Source: JBMYRH01 sp049602155 (GTDB lineage: Bacteria; Myxococcota_A; UBA9042; PHBI01; JBMYRH01). From it: a stretch of DNA of 64,000 nt. The DNA lies in assembly GCA_049602155.1 (NCBI GenBank), contig JBMYRH010000029.1:1-64000 (forward strand), given 5' to 3'. A program made the position numbers and the translations under genes. This document shows positions 53,133 through 62,700 of this stretch, piece by piece; the first letter of the stretch is position 1, and each line of letters opens with the position of its first letter. Under the pieces are notes generated by a model. That model was not told the DNA's origin, ran no database searches, and worked only from the letters and a program-made list of their open reading frames with translations.

Positions 53133-54479
53133 TCAGGTCACACCGTACGCGAGCATGGCGTCCGCGACCTTGATGAAGCCCGCGACGTTGGCGCCCTTCA
53201 CGTAGTTCACGCGGCCACCCTCGGTGCCGTGCGTGACGCACTGGCCGTGGATGTTGGCCATGATGCCCTGGAGCTTCTGGTCGACCTCTTCTCGGGTCCA
53301 CGAGAGGCGCAGGCTGTTCTGCGACATCTCCAAGCCCGAGCAGGCCACGCCGCCTGCGTTGGCAGCTTTGCCTGGGACGTAGGTGACACCACCGTGCTGA
53401 AGCGCCTCGATCCCCTCGGGGGTCGTGGGCATGTTGGCGCCCTCGCCGACACCTTTGCAGCCGTTCGCGACGAGCTTCTTGGCGTCATCGCCGTCGAGCT
53501 CGTTCTGCGTGGCGCAGGGGAGCGCGAGGTCACAGGGGACCCCCCATGGGCGCTGCCCCTCGTGGTAATCACATCCGAAGTGGGAGGCGTACTCATGGAT
53601 GCGTCCGCGGCGGACGTTCTTTAAGTCCATCACCCACGCGAGCTTCTCGGCGTCGATGCCGCTCGGGTCGTGGATGAAGCCACCGGAGTCACTCAGCGTG
53701 ACGACCTTGCCACCCAAGTGGTTGACCTTCTCCACCGCGTACTGGGCGACGTTGCCCGAGCCCGAGACCGTGCAGGTCTTCCCGGAGATACTATCCCCGG
53801 TGTGCGCCAGCGTGTTCTCCATCATGTACACGAGGCCATAGCCGGTCGCCTCGGTGCGGATGAGGCTCCCACCGTAGTCGAGCCCCTTGCCGGTCAACAC
53901 GCCGGTGTGCTCATTGCGGAGGCGCTTGTAGTAGCCGTAGAGGTAACCGATCTCGCGCCCACCCACGCCGATATCACCGGCGGGCACGTCACAGTCGGGG
54001 CCAATATGTCGGCTGAGCTCAAGCATGAAGGCTTGGCAAAAGCGCATGACCTCAGCGTCGGACTTCCCCTTAGGGTTGAAGTTCGCGCCGCCTTTGCCGC
54101 CGCCCATGGGGAGCGTCGTGAGGCTGTTCTTAAAGATCTGCTCGAAGCCAAGGAACTTCAGGATGCTCAGGTTCACCGACGGGTGAAAGCGCAGGCCGCC
54201 CTTGTAGGGGCCGATGGCGCTGTTGAATTGGACGCGGTAGCCGCGATTGAGCTGCACGTTGCCGGCGTCATCTTGCCAGGTCACTCGGAAACTCAGGGCT
54301 CGCTCAGGCTCCGTGATTCGCTCAAGGACGCGGGCGTCCTTGTACTTTGGGTTGTCGAGCACGACGGGCATCACGCTCTCCACGACCTCCTCGACCGCTT
54401 GATGAAACTCCGGCTCGCCTGGGCTGCGGGACTCGACCCCAGCCATGAAGCTTCGAATCTCTCCATCGACGTTGCTCAT
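53133..54479 (-). CDS. gdhA: NADP-type glutamate dehydrogenase
   Basis: 448 residues, the hexameric NADP-dependent length. RVQFNSAIGPYKGGLRFHPSVNLSILKFLGFEQIFKNSLTTLPMGGGKGGANFNPKGKSDAEVMRFCQ holds the catalytic Lys in GGGKGG; DIGVGGREIGYLYGYYKR, GSGNVAQYAVEKV (cofactor) and GANMPTTPEG are all present. It reductively aminates 2-oxoglutarate with ammonia. ATG 54479 follows AGGTGG; the earlier GTG 54488 is less likely. Confidence 0.95.
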   Translation of the reverse strand: MSNVDGEIRSFMAGVESRSPGEPEFHQAVEEVVESVMPVVLDNPKYKDARVLERITEPERALSFRVTWQDDAGNVQLNRGYRVQFNSAIGPYKGGLRFHPSVNLSILKFLGFEQIFKNSLTTLPMGGGKGGANFNPKGKSDAEVMRFCQAFMLELSRHIGPDCDVPAGDIGVGGREIGYLYGYYKRLRNEHTGVLTGKGLDYGGSLIRTEATGYGLVYMMENTLAHTGDSISGKTCTVSGSGNVAQYAVEKVNHLGGKVVTLSDSGGFIHDPSGIDAEKLAWVMDLKNVRRGRIHEYASHFGCDYHEGQRPWGVPCDLALPCATQNELDGDDAKKLVANGCKGVGEGANMPTTPEGIEALQHGGVTYVPGKAANAGGVACSGLEMSQNSLRLSWTREEVDQKLQGIMANIHGQCVTHGTEGGRVNYVKGANVAGFIKVADAMLAYGVT

Positions 54480-54664
54480 GACATCCACCTTTCAGAGGGT
54501 TACGCCCCGGATAGAGCGTGTTGATGGCGCCAGCATAGCCATGCTTTTTACGCTACGTCACGACACAGCGCGTCAGAAGGCGCAGTGCCCTTTTTAGGGG
54601 GGCAGCTGTGCTGCAGGATGACGTCGAGGGCTTGGCGGTTTAGGCTGATGGAGGAGGTAGCATC

Positions 54665-55231
54665 ATGTGCACCAAAGAAGAGGAGTCGGCTGAGGTCGCG
54701 CGCCGCGGCTTCATCGCTCGGATCACGCTGGCGCTTGGCGGCGCATTGACCGCCGCGTTGACGGCGGGCCCGCTTGGGATGCTCTTGCACCCTGTGCTGC
54801 GCGCGGGGAAGGAGACCGGTGACGAGGCATGGAGCGGCGTCGCCTCTGCTGGGAGCTTTGAGATCGGCGGCGCACCCAAGCGCGTCGTGCTCAAAGAAGA
54901 TCGTCAAGACGCGTGGTTGCGTCAGCCAGGGGTCCCCGTGGGGTCGATCTTGGTCCAGCGGAGCGGAGATGAGGACTTCCGTGTCTTCTCTGCAGTCTGT
55001 CCGCACCTCGGCTGCGCCGTGGGCTATCAGTCCGACAAGCAGCGCTTCCTCTGCCCCTGTCACACGAGCTCATTCACGCTCTCTGGGGACCTCCTCCCGC
55101 ACGCGGATGGCAGTCCGAACCCTGCGCCGCGCGGCCTCGACCCGCTCGAGTGGCGGGTCCAGGGGGGGCAGCTCCAAGTGCGCTGGGTCAGCTACAAGAC
55201 CGGGACCCCTGAGCGGGTGCGTGTGAGCTAG
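54665..55231 (+). CDS. Rieske iron-sulfur subunit of a bc-type complex
   Basis: 188 residues. RRGFIARITLALGGALTAAL is a twin-arginine-like anchor. The Rieske cluster motifs are CPHLGCAVGY (Cys112, His114, Cys117) and CPCHTSSFTLSG (Cys130, Cys132, His133), giving the two-Cys, two-His [2Fe-2S] centre and the disulfide pair. It directly precedes cytochrome b without an intergenic base, and GGAGGTAGC lies before its ATG. Confidence 0.92.
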   Translation: MCTKEEESAEVARRGFIARITLALGGALTAALTAGPLGMLLHPVLRAGKETGDEAWSGVASAGSFEIGGAPKRVVLKEDRQDAWLRQPGVPVGSILVQRSGDEDFRVFSAVCPHLGCAVGYQSDKQRFLCPCHTSSFTLSGDLLPHADGSPNPAPRGLDPLEWRVQGGQLQVRWVSYKTGTPERVRVS

Positions 55232-56989
55232 GTGGGGGAGCAACGTACCAACACTCGCCTGGGCGCTTTCAAGGACGCTCTGGATGAGCGCACTGGCTAT
55301 CGCGCGCTGCTGCGCGCCGCCGGTGACGAGGCTGTGCATGGCGGTGCGAGCTTCGCCTATGTCTTCGGCAGCGCGCTGGTCTTCACCTTCGTCATCCAGG
55401 TCCTGACCGGGATCAGCCTCGCGACCGTCTACGCGCCCACGGTCACCGACGCATGGGGTAGCGTCTACACCATCCAGCATGAGATGACGCTCGGCTGGCT
55501 GGTCCGTGGTCTGCATCACTTTGGCTCGTCGGCGATGATCGTCCTCTGCGTCCTCCACATGACGCAGGTCTTCCTCTACGGGGCGTATCGCAAACCCCGC
55601 GAGATCAACTGGATCACCGGGATGGTGATGCTCTTGCTGGTGCTCGCATTTGGCCTCACTGGCTACCTGCTCCCTTGGGATCAGAAGGGCTACTGGGCGA
55701 CGCAGGTCGCGACGCGGATCATGGGGGGCACGCCCGGTGGGGAATCACTGCAGTTGCTCCTCCAGGGCGGCGCAGAGTACGGCAACCTGACGCTGACACG
55801 GTTCTATGCGATTCACGTGTTCATCCTCCCGATCTCGCTGACGTTGCTGATGGTCGGGCACATCGCGCTCTTTCGACGCCATGGCGTCACTGCGAGCCCG
55901 AAGAAGAGCGACGAAGTGGTCCAGACCAAGGTCGACACCTTCTGGCCGCTCCAGGTCCTCTACGATCTCGTCGCCGCCGCGGTGGTCTTTGGTGCGCTCG
56001 TCGCGCTTGTCCTCACCGTGGGCGTCAGCCTCGAGGCGCCAGCCGATCCAGCCAGCGGCTATGAAGCACGGCCGGAGTGGTACTTCCTCTTCCTCTTTCA
56101 ACTCCTGAAGTACTTTGAGGGGCCGATGACGCTGGTGGGCACGGTCGTGATCCCCGGCCTCGCGGTCGGGTTCCTCGTTGCGCTGCCGTTTTTGGACCGG
56201 ATGGGCGGGGCGCCGCGTCGCCGCCCGCCGATGCGGCTGATGTTGCCCTTCTTTGGCGTCTTCCTTGGGGCCGGCGTCCTGACCGCTGTGGCGCTGAACT
56301 ACGACGCGACCAGCGAGGCCTACCATGAGGGTCGGGCGGCTGCGGTCGAGGAGGCCGAGCGGGCGAACCGGTTAGCCGCGATGGGCGGGTTGGACGGCGC
56401 GGGGCGCATCGTGCTCTACGAGGGCTACCGCCTCTTTGAATCCAAGGGCTGCATGTCGTGCCACGCGAAGGGCTCGGAGAAGCCGGGGCCATTGCTCAAG
56501 GGCTACGGCGGTGCGGACCGCATCAGGCGCTTCCTCAAGGACCCTGACCACGAGGACTTCTTCGGCCTGACGCCGTTGAAGGAGGCGATGGAGCCCGTCG
56601 AGGTCGACGAGGCCACCATGGACGGGCTGGTCGCGTACATGCTGCACCTCGGAGGCAAGACCGATGGGCTGGCGGGGGACCCCGAGAAGGTCAAGGTAGG
56701 CAAGGCAGCCTTTGAGGATGAGGACTGCACGTCCTGCCACAACGATCCGGGCTGGTCTGTCAGCCACGAGGACTACGACGCGACGGCGGAGGGGCCTGAC
56801 CTGGCGGGGTATCAGAACTTCGAGTGGACCCGCGCGCTCCTGCGCGATGTGCATGCGCCACAGTTCTTCGGGGGTGTCGTCGACGTCAAGGATCGCGAGG
56901 CCATGATGCCGGCGTACCCGGACCTCTCGGATGACGAGCTGCGGCTCCTCGTGCGTTGGCTTCAGGCCGGGGCGCCCGAGGCGGACTGA
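55232..56989 (+). CDS. Cytochrome b fused to dihaem cytochrome c
   Basis: 585 residues. Residues 1-360 are cytochrome b with eight helices; the b-haem His lie in GLHHF (95/96) and CVLHM (109), YAIHVF (195) and MVGHIAL (210); PEWY at 281-284 is the quinol-site motif. Residues 390-585 are two c-type haem domains, CMSCH (407-411) and CTSCH (499-503), with candidate axial Met in AMEPVEV and MMPAYP. This merges quinol oxidation and cytochrome c in one chain, so the complex need not use a separate c1. The GTG start abuts the TAG of the Rieske gene. Confidence 0.92.
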   Translation: MGEQRTNTRLGAFKDALDERTGYRALLRAAGDEAVHGGASFAYVFGSALVFTFVIQVLTGISLATVYAPTVTDAWGSVYTIQHEMTLGWLVRGLHHFGSSAMIVLCVLHMTQVFLYGAYRKPREINWITGMVMLLLVLAFGLTGYLLPWDQKGYWATQVATRIMGGTPGGESLQLLLQGGAEYGNLTLTRFYAIHVFILPISLTLLMVGHIALFRRHGVTASPKKSDEVVQTKVDTFWPLQVLYDLVAAAVVFGALVALVLTVGVSLEAPADPASGYEARPEWYFLFLFQLLKYFEGPMTLVGTVVIPGLAVGFLVALPFLDRMGGAPRRRPPMRLMLPFFGVFLGAGVLTAVALNYDATSEAYHEGRAAAVEEAERANRLAAMGGLDGAGRIVLYEGYRLFESKGCMSCHAKGSEKPGPLLKGYGGADRIRRFLKDPDHEDFFGLTPLKEAMEPVEVDEATMDGLVAYMLHLGGKTDGLAGDPEKVKVGKAAFEDEDCTSCHNDPGWSVSHEDYDATAEGPDLAGYQNFEWTRALLRDVHAPQFFGGVVDVKDREAMMPAYPDLSDDELRLLVRWLQAGAPEAD

Positions 56990-57035
56990 GGGACAGCGCC
57001 GGGGGCCGCGTCATCCGGGCTCTACTCACACGAAA

Positions 57036-57064
57036 ACAGGCGGCCTGTTGGGCAGGCCGCCTGT
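57036..57064 (-). terminator. Strong intrinsic terminator, minus strand
   Basis: A 12-bp perfect stem ACAGGCGGCCTG / CAGGCCGCCTGT with a five-base loop is followed on the minus strand by TTTTCG. It lies between the convergent cytochrome b and the repeat-protein gene; on the plus strand no T-run follows. Confidence 0.75.
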
Positions 57065-57088
57065 CTCGATAATCACACTTGGTAGGTC

Positions 57089-58042
57089 TTACTCACAGTA
57101 GTCGAGCATATGCGGGTGCTGTCCCTTACTCAGTAATGACACGGCGCAGCTCTCCTCGACACCGGCGCATTGGCCGAGCAGTTGTGGGTGGTGGCCATGG
57201 GCCAGGAGCTCGGTGGTGCAGCGCTGCGAGAGGTTTGGTGCGCAGTTGCTCAGGAGCTGCGGGTGGTAACCAGCCTCAAGCAAAGTGACAGCGCATACCT
57301 GCTCGACATTCTTGCATTGGCTCATGAACATCGGGTGATGGCCCTGTGCGGTCACGGCCTCGCGGCAGCTCGGCATCGCCTGGGGTCCGTCGAGCTCGGT
57401 GATCTCCGTGATGAAGCCCATGTGGCCGATGTTCATTGGGCCTGGGGTGGCCTTGGGGTTGATGATGACCTTGGGGCCGTTCATGGCCGGGCCGATGACG
57501 ACTTTCGGCGCGGGGCGACGCTTGGGGTTGCGCGTGATGGGGCGCTTATTAGGGCGCTTGTTCTTCCCGGCCTTCTTGCCCGCCTTGTTCGCGGCCTTTT
57601 TAGGGCGGAGCAGCTGCGCGAGGGCGCGGCGCTTTGCGTTGGCGCGGGCGCTCTTGATGAGCTTGCTGAAGCGTCGCCGAGCTGACTTGAGGTCACTGAA
57701 GTTCCGGGTCTGGACGCGGACGTCGGTCGGCCTCCATGCACGGTTCAGGCTGATGGTGATGTCCTTGATGGGGCGCCGCTTGCTGCGCGGCGTCACCAAG
57801 AGCTCCTTGCCTCGGTTGTCCACGTAGACCGAGCGCAGCTTCCACGTGATGCTCTTCGTCGTGAGGGTGCGGTGCTTCCGTGAGGACTCGGTGACCTCGG
57901 GCTCGATCAGGATGCGGTACCCCGTGTGCTTGAGCGCCTTACCTTTCTTGGCGCTGGCGAGGGCGTCGGTGGTCCCAATCAGGGGGGCGGCCAGGGCGGC
58001 CAGGGTCGTCAATGCGGCGATGGCGGTTCGTGTGCTCAGCAT
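57089..58042 (-). CDS. Secreted basic protein with four CX16C repeats
   Basis: 317 residues; not recognised. Signal peptide (STRTAIAALTTLAALAAPL). A domain of about 110 residues (TGYRILIEPEVTESSRKHR, ITWKLRSVYVDNRGKELLV) is probably a small beta fold. A strongly basic linker follows (RRALAQLLRPKKAANKAGKK, NKRPNKRPITRNPKRRPAP). Residues 226-316 are four repeats of C-x16-C, each with an internal GxHP, separated by 6-7 residues. The pairs probably form disulfides in the periplasm or outside. ATG 58042 follows AGGAG. The basic linker suggests binding to a polyanion such as DNA or LPS (inference). Confidence 0.7.
   Translation of the reverse strand: MLSTRTAIAALTTLAALAAPLIGTTDALASAKKGKALKHTGYRILIEPEVTESSRKHRTLTTKSITWKLRSVYVDNRGKELLVTPRSKRRPIKDITISLNRAWRPTDVRVQTRNFSDLKSARRRFSKLIKSARANAKRRALAQLLRPKKAANKAGKKAGKNKRPNKRPITRNPKRRPAPKVVIGPAMNGPKVIINPKATPGPMNIGHMGFITEITELDGPQAMPSCREAVTAQGHHPMFMSQCKNVEQVCAVTLLEAGYHPQLLSNCAPNLSQRCTTELLAHGHHPQLLGQCAGVEESCAVSLLSKGQHPHMLDYCE
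57095..57367 (-). repeat. Four CX16C / GxHP protein repeats
   Basis: Four coded repeats, each Cys-x16-Cys with G[HYQ]HP at the centre and mostly LL or FM before the second Cys, occupy the end of the secreted basic protein. Linkers are 6, 7 and 6 residues. Confidence 0.8.
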
Positions 58043-58365
58043 GGGTGCTCTCCTTGCGGTCGGGGTCATGCAATGTCGACGCACCCACGTCGGAAGTATT
58101 CACAGAACGGCATAAAAGTTGTGAAGCAAGCTCTCCATGGCCCGTTTAGGGTCGCGACCCATCCGGCCTCGGGAGAGAGAGGGGAGGTCGGATGGGCCGC
58201 ATTGGAGGCAGCGCCCCCAGAATAAGGAGGCACCGCGCACCCTCGAGGGGATGCGAGGGTGCGCGGTGCACGAAGGGAGACAAGGGCTCCCGAGCATGTA
58301 AGGGAGCGCGTCGACCGAGAGAGAGGGAGAGGACGACCGACGTGCTCTGGGGATCGGTGAATCGA
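58043..58365. other. Intergenic region with a long hairpin
   Basis: About 320 bases between two minus-strand genes. It holds the leader of the CX16C-repeat gene (AGGAG just before ATG 58042) and the hairpin at 58231-58268. No gene or RNA I recognise. Confidence 0.6.
58231..58268 (-). terminator. 15-bp stem hairpin
   Basis: CACCGCGCACCCTCG and its exact complement form a 15-bp stem with an eight-base loop, about 100 bases past the stop of the Cys-rich lipoprotein gene on the minus strand. CCTCCTTATTC follows, a weak tail; it probably marks the 3' end of that transcript. Confidence 0.5.
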
Positions 58366-59217
58366 CTAGAACCAGGACTGGAGGCAGAGCTGGCCGGTGG
58401 CCAAGATCTGCTGGAAGGGGACGTCTCCTGGGTCGATGGTGTGGACGACCTGGAACCAGTCACCAAGGCTTAGGTCGCAGAACCCTGCCTGGACGTAGCA
58501 GGTGGCGTGAGAGTCGATGCCGATCTGCTCGATCTCTTCGCAGCTTGAGGTCTCGTCGGTGGCGTTCTCCAGCGTCGTGACGAGGCAGGCGCGCACCTCC
58601 TCAAGCCAGGCCGCCGCTTCAGGGCTCGCCTTGGGCTCTGTCACGCGAGAGAAGCGGTCACAGTAGGTGCCGACGTAGCCGAGGAGGTAGCCGTCGTCGC
58701 CGCACTGGCTCTCCTTGTCTCGGCATCGGTAGTACTCACAGGCCCCGCAGCCCTCGTAACGCAGCCACTCGATGCATGGCTCATCATCGGAGGGGGGCTC
58801 AATGCCCGCTTCGAGCTCACAGGTGGGCATCGGGCACGCGAAGTTGAAGCCTAGAGAGCAGGCTAGCCAGCTCCCAGGCCAGCTGGGGTTCGCGACGGGG
58901 GCCACCGTTGGCGCAGCACTCGAGGGTTGAGGGGTGGGGGCGATGAAGCCCTCTGCAGCCAGCGCGTCGGCGAGCTCGCCACAGCCCGTATCGAGCAGCG
59001 CCTCGGCGAGGTCATCTGTGCACTGCGCCTGAAAGGCTGAGCTGGGCTCGGCACCACACGCCTGAAGGTAGGCCTCCGCAGCGGTGCACGGGCTCGCCGA
59101 TACAGTGGCGGGCGCCTGGGGGCTGGGGGTGGTCGTCTCGACGGGGCCATCGCAGCCCATGAAGAGCGCGCAGGCGAGAGAGAATGTCAGTGAGAGCCGG
59201 GTCATCCGAATCACCAT
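58366..59217 (-). CDS. Cys-rich lipoprotein, function unknown
   Basis: 283 residues. Signal peptide with lipobox LFMGC, a Thr/Pro/Ala-rich spacer, then regular Cys: SPCTAAEAYLQACG, DTGCGELADAL, CPMPTCELEAG, CIEWLRYEGCGACEYYRC, YCDRFSR, CLVTTL and CYVQAGFC. The pattern suggests two or three disulfide-bonded helical hairpins. No known domain. ATG 59217 is first in frame, with ATG 59205 as an alternative; a promoter match lies upstream. Confidence 0.65.
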   Translation of the reverse strand: MVIRMTRLSLTFSLACALFMGCDGPVETTTPSPQAPATVSASPCTAAEAYLQACGAEPSSAFQAQCTDDLAEALLDTGCGELADALAAEGFIAPTPQPSSAAPTVAPVANPSWPGSWLACSLGFNFACPMPTCELEAGIEPPSDDEPCIEWLRYEGCGACEYYRCRDKESQCGDDGYLLGYVGTYCDRFSRVTEPKASPEAAAWLEEVRACLVTTLENATDETSSCEEIEQIGIDSHATCYVQAGFCDLSLGDWFQVVHTIDPGDVPFQQILATGQLCLQSWF

Positions 59218-59238
59218 CGGTTAGTATCTAATGGGTGT

Positions 59239-59267
59239 TATATAATGGGCCCGGCAGACAGAGGCAA
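59239..59267 (-). promoter_or_regulatory. Sigma-70-like promoter for the Cys-rich lipoprotein
   Basis: On the minus strand TTGCCT (59267-59262) and TATATA (59244-59239) are spaced exactly 17 bases apart, 22 bases before the ATG at 59217. The AT-rich patch stands out in this high-GC sequence. Confidence 0.55.
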
Positions 59268-59347
59268 GCGAAAAAGCGCACTCTTTCACTCCAGCGAGCA
59301 GTCATTCATTTGGAGAGGGTTGGCGCGGGTGGTTGAGTCGCCGTGCT

Positions 59348-59716
59348 CTACTCCAAATCGTGACCGAAGGGCAGGAGCGCGATCGGGATCAGCTTGATAT
59401 GCTGGATGGCGAAGGGGATGCCGATGATCGTGATGCCACAGATGACGGCGGCGCCGAGGTGCACCATCGCGATCTCCCACCCGCAGAGCATAATCCACAG
59501 GATATTGAAGATGAGCCTGAAGGTCCCCGACTCCCCAGGGACCGTCACGATGCTCTTACCGAAGGGCGCCAAGACCGCGCCCGCCATCCGGAAGCTCTGC
59601 AACCCAAAGGGGATGCCGATGATGGTGCAGCAGAGCAAGAGCCCGCCCAGCACGTAGCCGAGGGAGGCGAGGAGCCCCCCGAAGATGAGCCACAGGATGT
59701 TGCCGATAACGCTCAT
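59348..59716 (-). CDS. yccF: YccF family inner-membrane protein
   Basis: 122 residues. The internally duplicated YccF pattern is clear: NILWLIFGGLLASLGYVLGG...IIGIPFGLQSFRMA...FGKSIV, then NILWIMLCGWEIAMVHLGAA...IIGIPFAIQHIKL...PFGH. Four membrane helices. Function unknown. It starts ten bases after the large lectin protein on the same strand. Confidence 0.9.
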   Translation of the reverse strand: MSVIGNILWLIFGGLLASLGYVLGGLLLCCTIIGIPFGLQSFRMAGAVLAPFGKSIVTVPGESGTFRLIFNILWIMLCGWEIAMVHLGAAVICGITIIGIPFAIQHIKLIPIALLPFGHDLE

Positions 59717-59726
59717 TGGGCTCCCC

Positions 59727-62700
59727 CTAGGGTGCTTGATACTCGTGAGCGCCGCGATCGATGGTCGCGCCCTGGATGCGCGGGTTGCGCATCAGGTCGT
59801 AGTCTTTGCTCTCGGTGATGCCGATGGTGTCGAGCGGGATGCCCGCGTCGATGGCCGGTGAGTTCACCTGTAGGTCATAGAGCCACAACAGTGGGGAGCT
59901 GAAGAGGATGCCGTCGCCGTCGGTGAAGGTCGCGTCACACTCGGGGTAGGCTCCCTTAAAGCCGATGAAGGCCGGGATAGCGTAGAAGTAGCCGGCGTCC
60001 GCGTAGACAAAGCCGCCGCAGCCCTCGTAGCGATTGGCTGAGAGTACGGACTTCGAAGAGTCGTGCGCGTGGTCCATCATGCAGGTGCCGTTTGAGGCGA
60101 CGCTCATCAGCGTGTTGACCGCGCCACCGGAGTCACCGCTCAGCTGAAGCGCGGTGCCCTCGGAGTCGACGACTAGGGTGTTGTTGTATGAGGGCATGCT
60201 CGCGTCATGGTGCACGAAGGCTGTGGAGTCATCAGCGGCCTTTAGCGCGACCTCGTTGCCGGAAAAGGTGCCGTCGCTCACCCAGGCACCGAGAGCGCGC
60301 TTGTCTGACGCGATGTGGATACTTGAGGCGGTCACGCTCGCGTCGGTGACAGAGTCGGCGAGGACACCGGTAAAGCCCCAGGTGCTCGCGCTCGTGCCGA
60401 GCTCAATCCGCGTCAAGTCCATCGTCTGGCCGGCTTCGAGCATCACGGCTGTGGCCATGACCTCGACCTCGCTTGGGCTCATGCCGATGGCGCGTTCGCA
60501 CACATAGGGTTTGTTGTCCGTGCAGGTCGCTGACGCCGTGGCTCCCCCTGAGAGTGTCGTCTCAAGCACGAGGTCGCCACTGATGTTGGCGAGCGTCGTG
60601 TCGTTGCCACCCGCGCCGGGGTTGTCGCTCGTGAGCGTGATGCGCTTGGAGTGGCTGCCCTGAGACGCGATGAGCCCCTTGACGCCCGAGGCGCCTCGGG
60701 TGCCCTCGGTGGCGTAGACGATGGCGTCGGCCGAGAAGATGACCCCAGGGTTGGTCGCCTTAGGCGCGCCCTCGGGGTCTTCGCCATTGACGGCCATTCG
60801 GATGAGCTTGGCGATGTCGTCACTGCCGTCTCCGCCCGCTTGGCTCCAGTTGATCATGATGGTGTGGTCGGTCGCCACGGGGTTGCTCCCGATGGTGATG
60901 GTCACAGGCCCGTCTTCGCCGCCTGCCGTCACCGGGACCTCGATGGTGAAGCTGTCCCCGTTGGCGACCCCGAGGGCGCTGATGGCGTCTTCGGCGGTCG
61001 CCCAGCTGGGCCAGAGACCATTTCCAACCGCGGAGCAGCTCTCGCCCTGAGTGCCGGACACCCAGGTGTGCTCGGTCAACAGGCCGTCGAGGTAGTCGGT
61101 CTCGGCGGTCGTCTCGAGGACGGCGAGGTCGCCGCCCCAGTCGTCACAGCGCTGCTGCGCGCTGTGCCAGTCGCTGCGCCCGACCGCGGTCCCTTGGTCG
61201 CCCCCCTGGCCGTGCGAGGCTGTACAGAGCGCATACTCACTCCCCTCGTGGGTTGTGATGCTGCAGTCACGCACCGAGGCTGAGGGGACCACGTGGTCTT
61301 TTTCGCAGATGTAGCGGAGCTCGGTGTCGCAGTAGGTGTCAAACCAGACGCCGCTTGAGTTCACGTACGAGCAGTCCTCGTTATTGGCGCCGTCAGAGTT
61401 CGGCTCACTCGAGTCCCAATTTTCATAATAGGTGGTGGTCGCCGCGCCGTCCCAGGCGAAGCTGTTCTCGGCTTGCAGGTCGTTATAGCCAATCCAGGCG
61501 TTGCCGCTGAGGAAGGCCGAGAGGAAGTCATTCTCAGCAGGGGTGGTGATGGTCGTGAGGTAGCCACCCCAGTCACGGCATGCGCTCTTGGCTGTGTCCC
61601 ACATCGTCGTGTAGGTGTCGCAGATGCGGTAGGTGTGCCCCTCAAAGAGGCGCTCTTCACATTTGTTCTCGGGTGTTTGCCGCGCGAGGTTGATGCTCGG
61701 CATGGTCTGAGGGGTCTCCTGCCCGATGGCTGCACCCTTTTGAACGATGCGAGACGAGAGCACGCTATCGGTGCGCTGGACCCCCTCCCAGGTGCCGGCG
61801 AGCCCGCCGCTGCTTGTGCCAGGCGCGCCGCCTGTGAGCAATGAGCCGACGATGCGTGCGCCGCCCAAGACCAAGGTGACGTTTCCACCTGGGGTGGTGC
61901 CCGAGCCCGCAGAGCCCTTGCCGCCGACGATAAGCGAGTTGGTGATCTCGCTCATCTGCTCGGGGTTGGCGCTCGCGCTGGTGGTGCCCGGGCCGTTTGT
62001 GCAGCACATCATGCCGCAGGAGTTGTTGGAGTCTTGGTGTGAGCCGAACTGAGGGCCGCAATGACCTGAACCACCCGGAGTGTTAAGGCCTTGGACCACG
62101 GCGGGGAAGACGAGTAGCGACTGCTCGTCGACAGGCAACGATGGGATCTCCACGCCTCTTTCACAGATGTAGCCGCGGTCGTCGTCATCATCACCGTTAT
62201 AGAAACGCCCGGAGTAGCTGCTGTCAGTGTTCTTATGATGCATAAACACCGCGTGGTGATCGTCGTTCCCGCAGCAATACCCGTTGGGGTCGTTGGGCTC
62301 ACCTGAACGCCAATTTTGGTAGACACTGGGGAGAGTTCCCCCTCCCTGGTACTTCCAGTTATACAAGCCTGTGTTGCCCTTATTGCAGCCGTTGTTGCAG
62401 CAGCAGCTCGTGCTGCCTTCATAGATGGCTCCGATGTAATAGTGTGAGCCGTGAGTGCCGAGCACGTTGTCGTGGACCGCCTGCCACTCAGCGCCGCTTC
62501 GTAGGGTCAAAAGGTGTCCACCCCACGCCTCGCATTTGTTCCGAGCGTCACCCCAACTGGAGGCGTTGGAGTCGAAGCGCTTATAGCACCGCCACCCCTC
62601 GTTATCCTCGTGAATGAGTTGTCCATCGCAGGTCTGGGTGCCGAGCGCAAAGGGGTCTAAATCCCCGTACCAGCCGGTCACCAAGTCCGAGCCCTCGACC

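Noticed and set aside
54548..55063. Minus-strand open frame of 171 codons opposite the Rieske gene
   Set aside because: The plus-strand Rieske motifs are unmistakable; the antisense frame has no recognisable feature.
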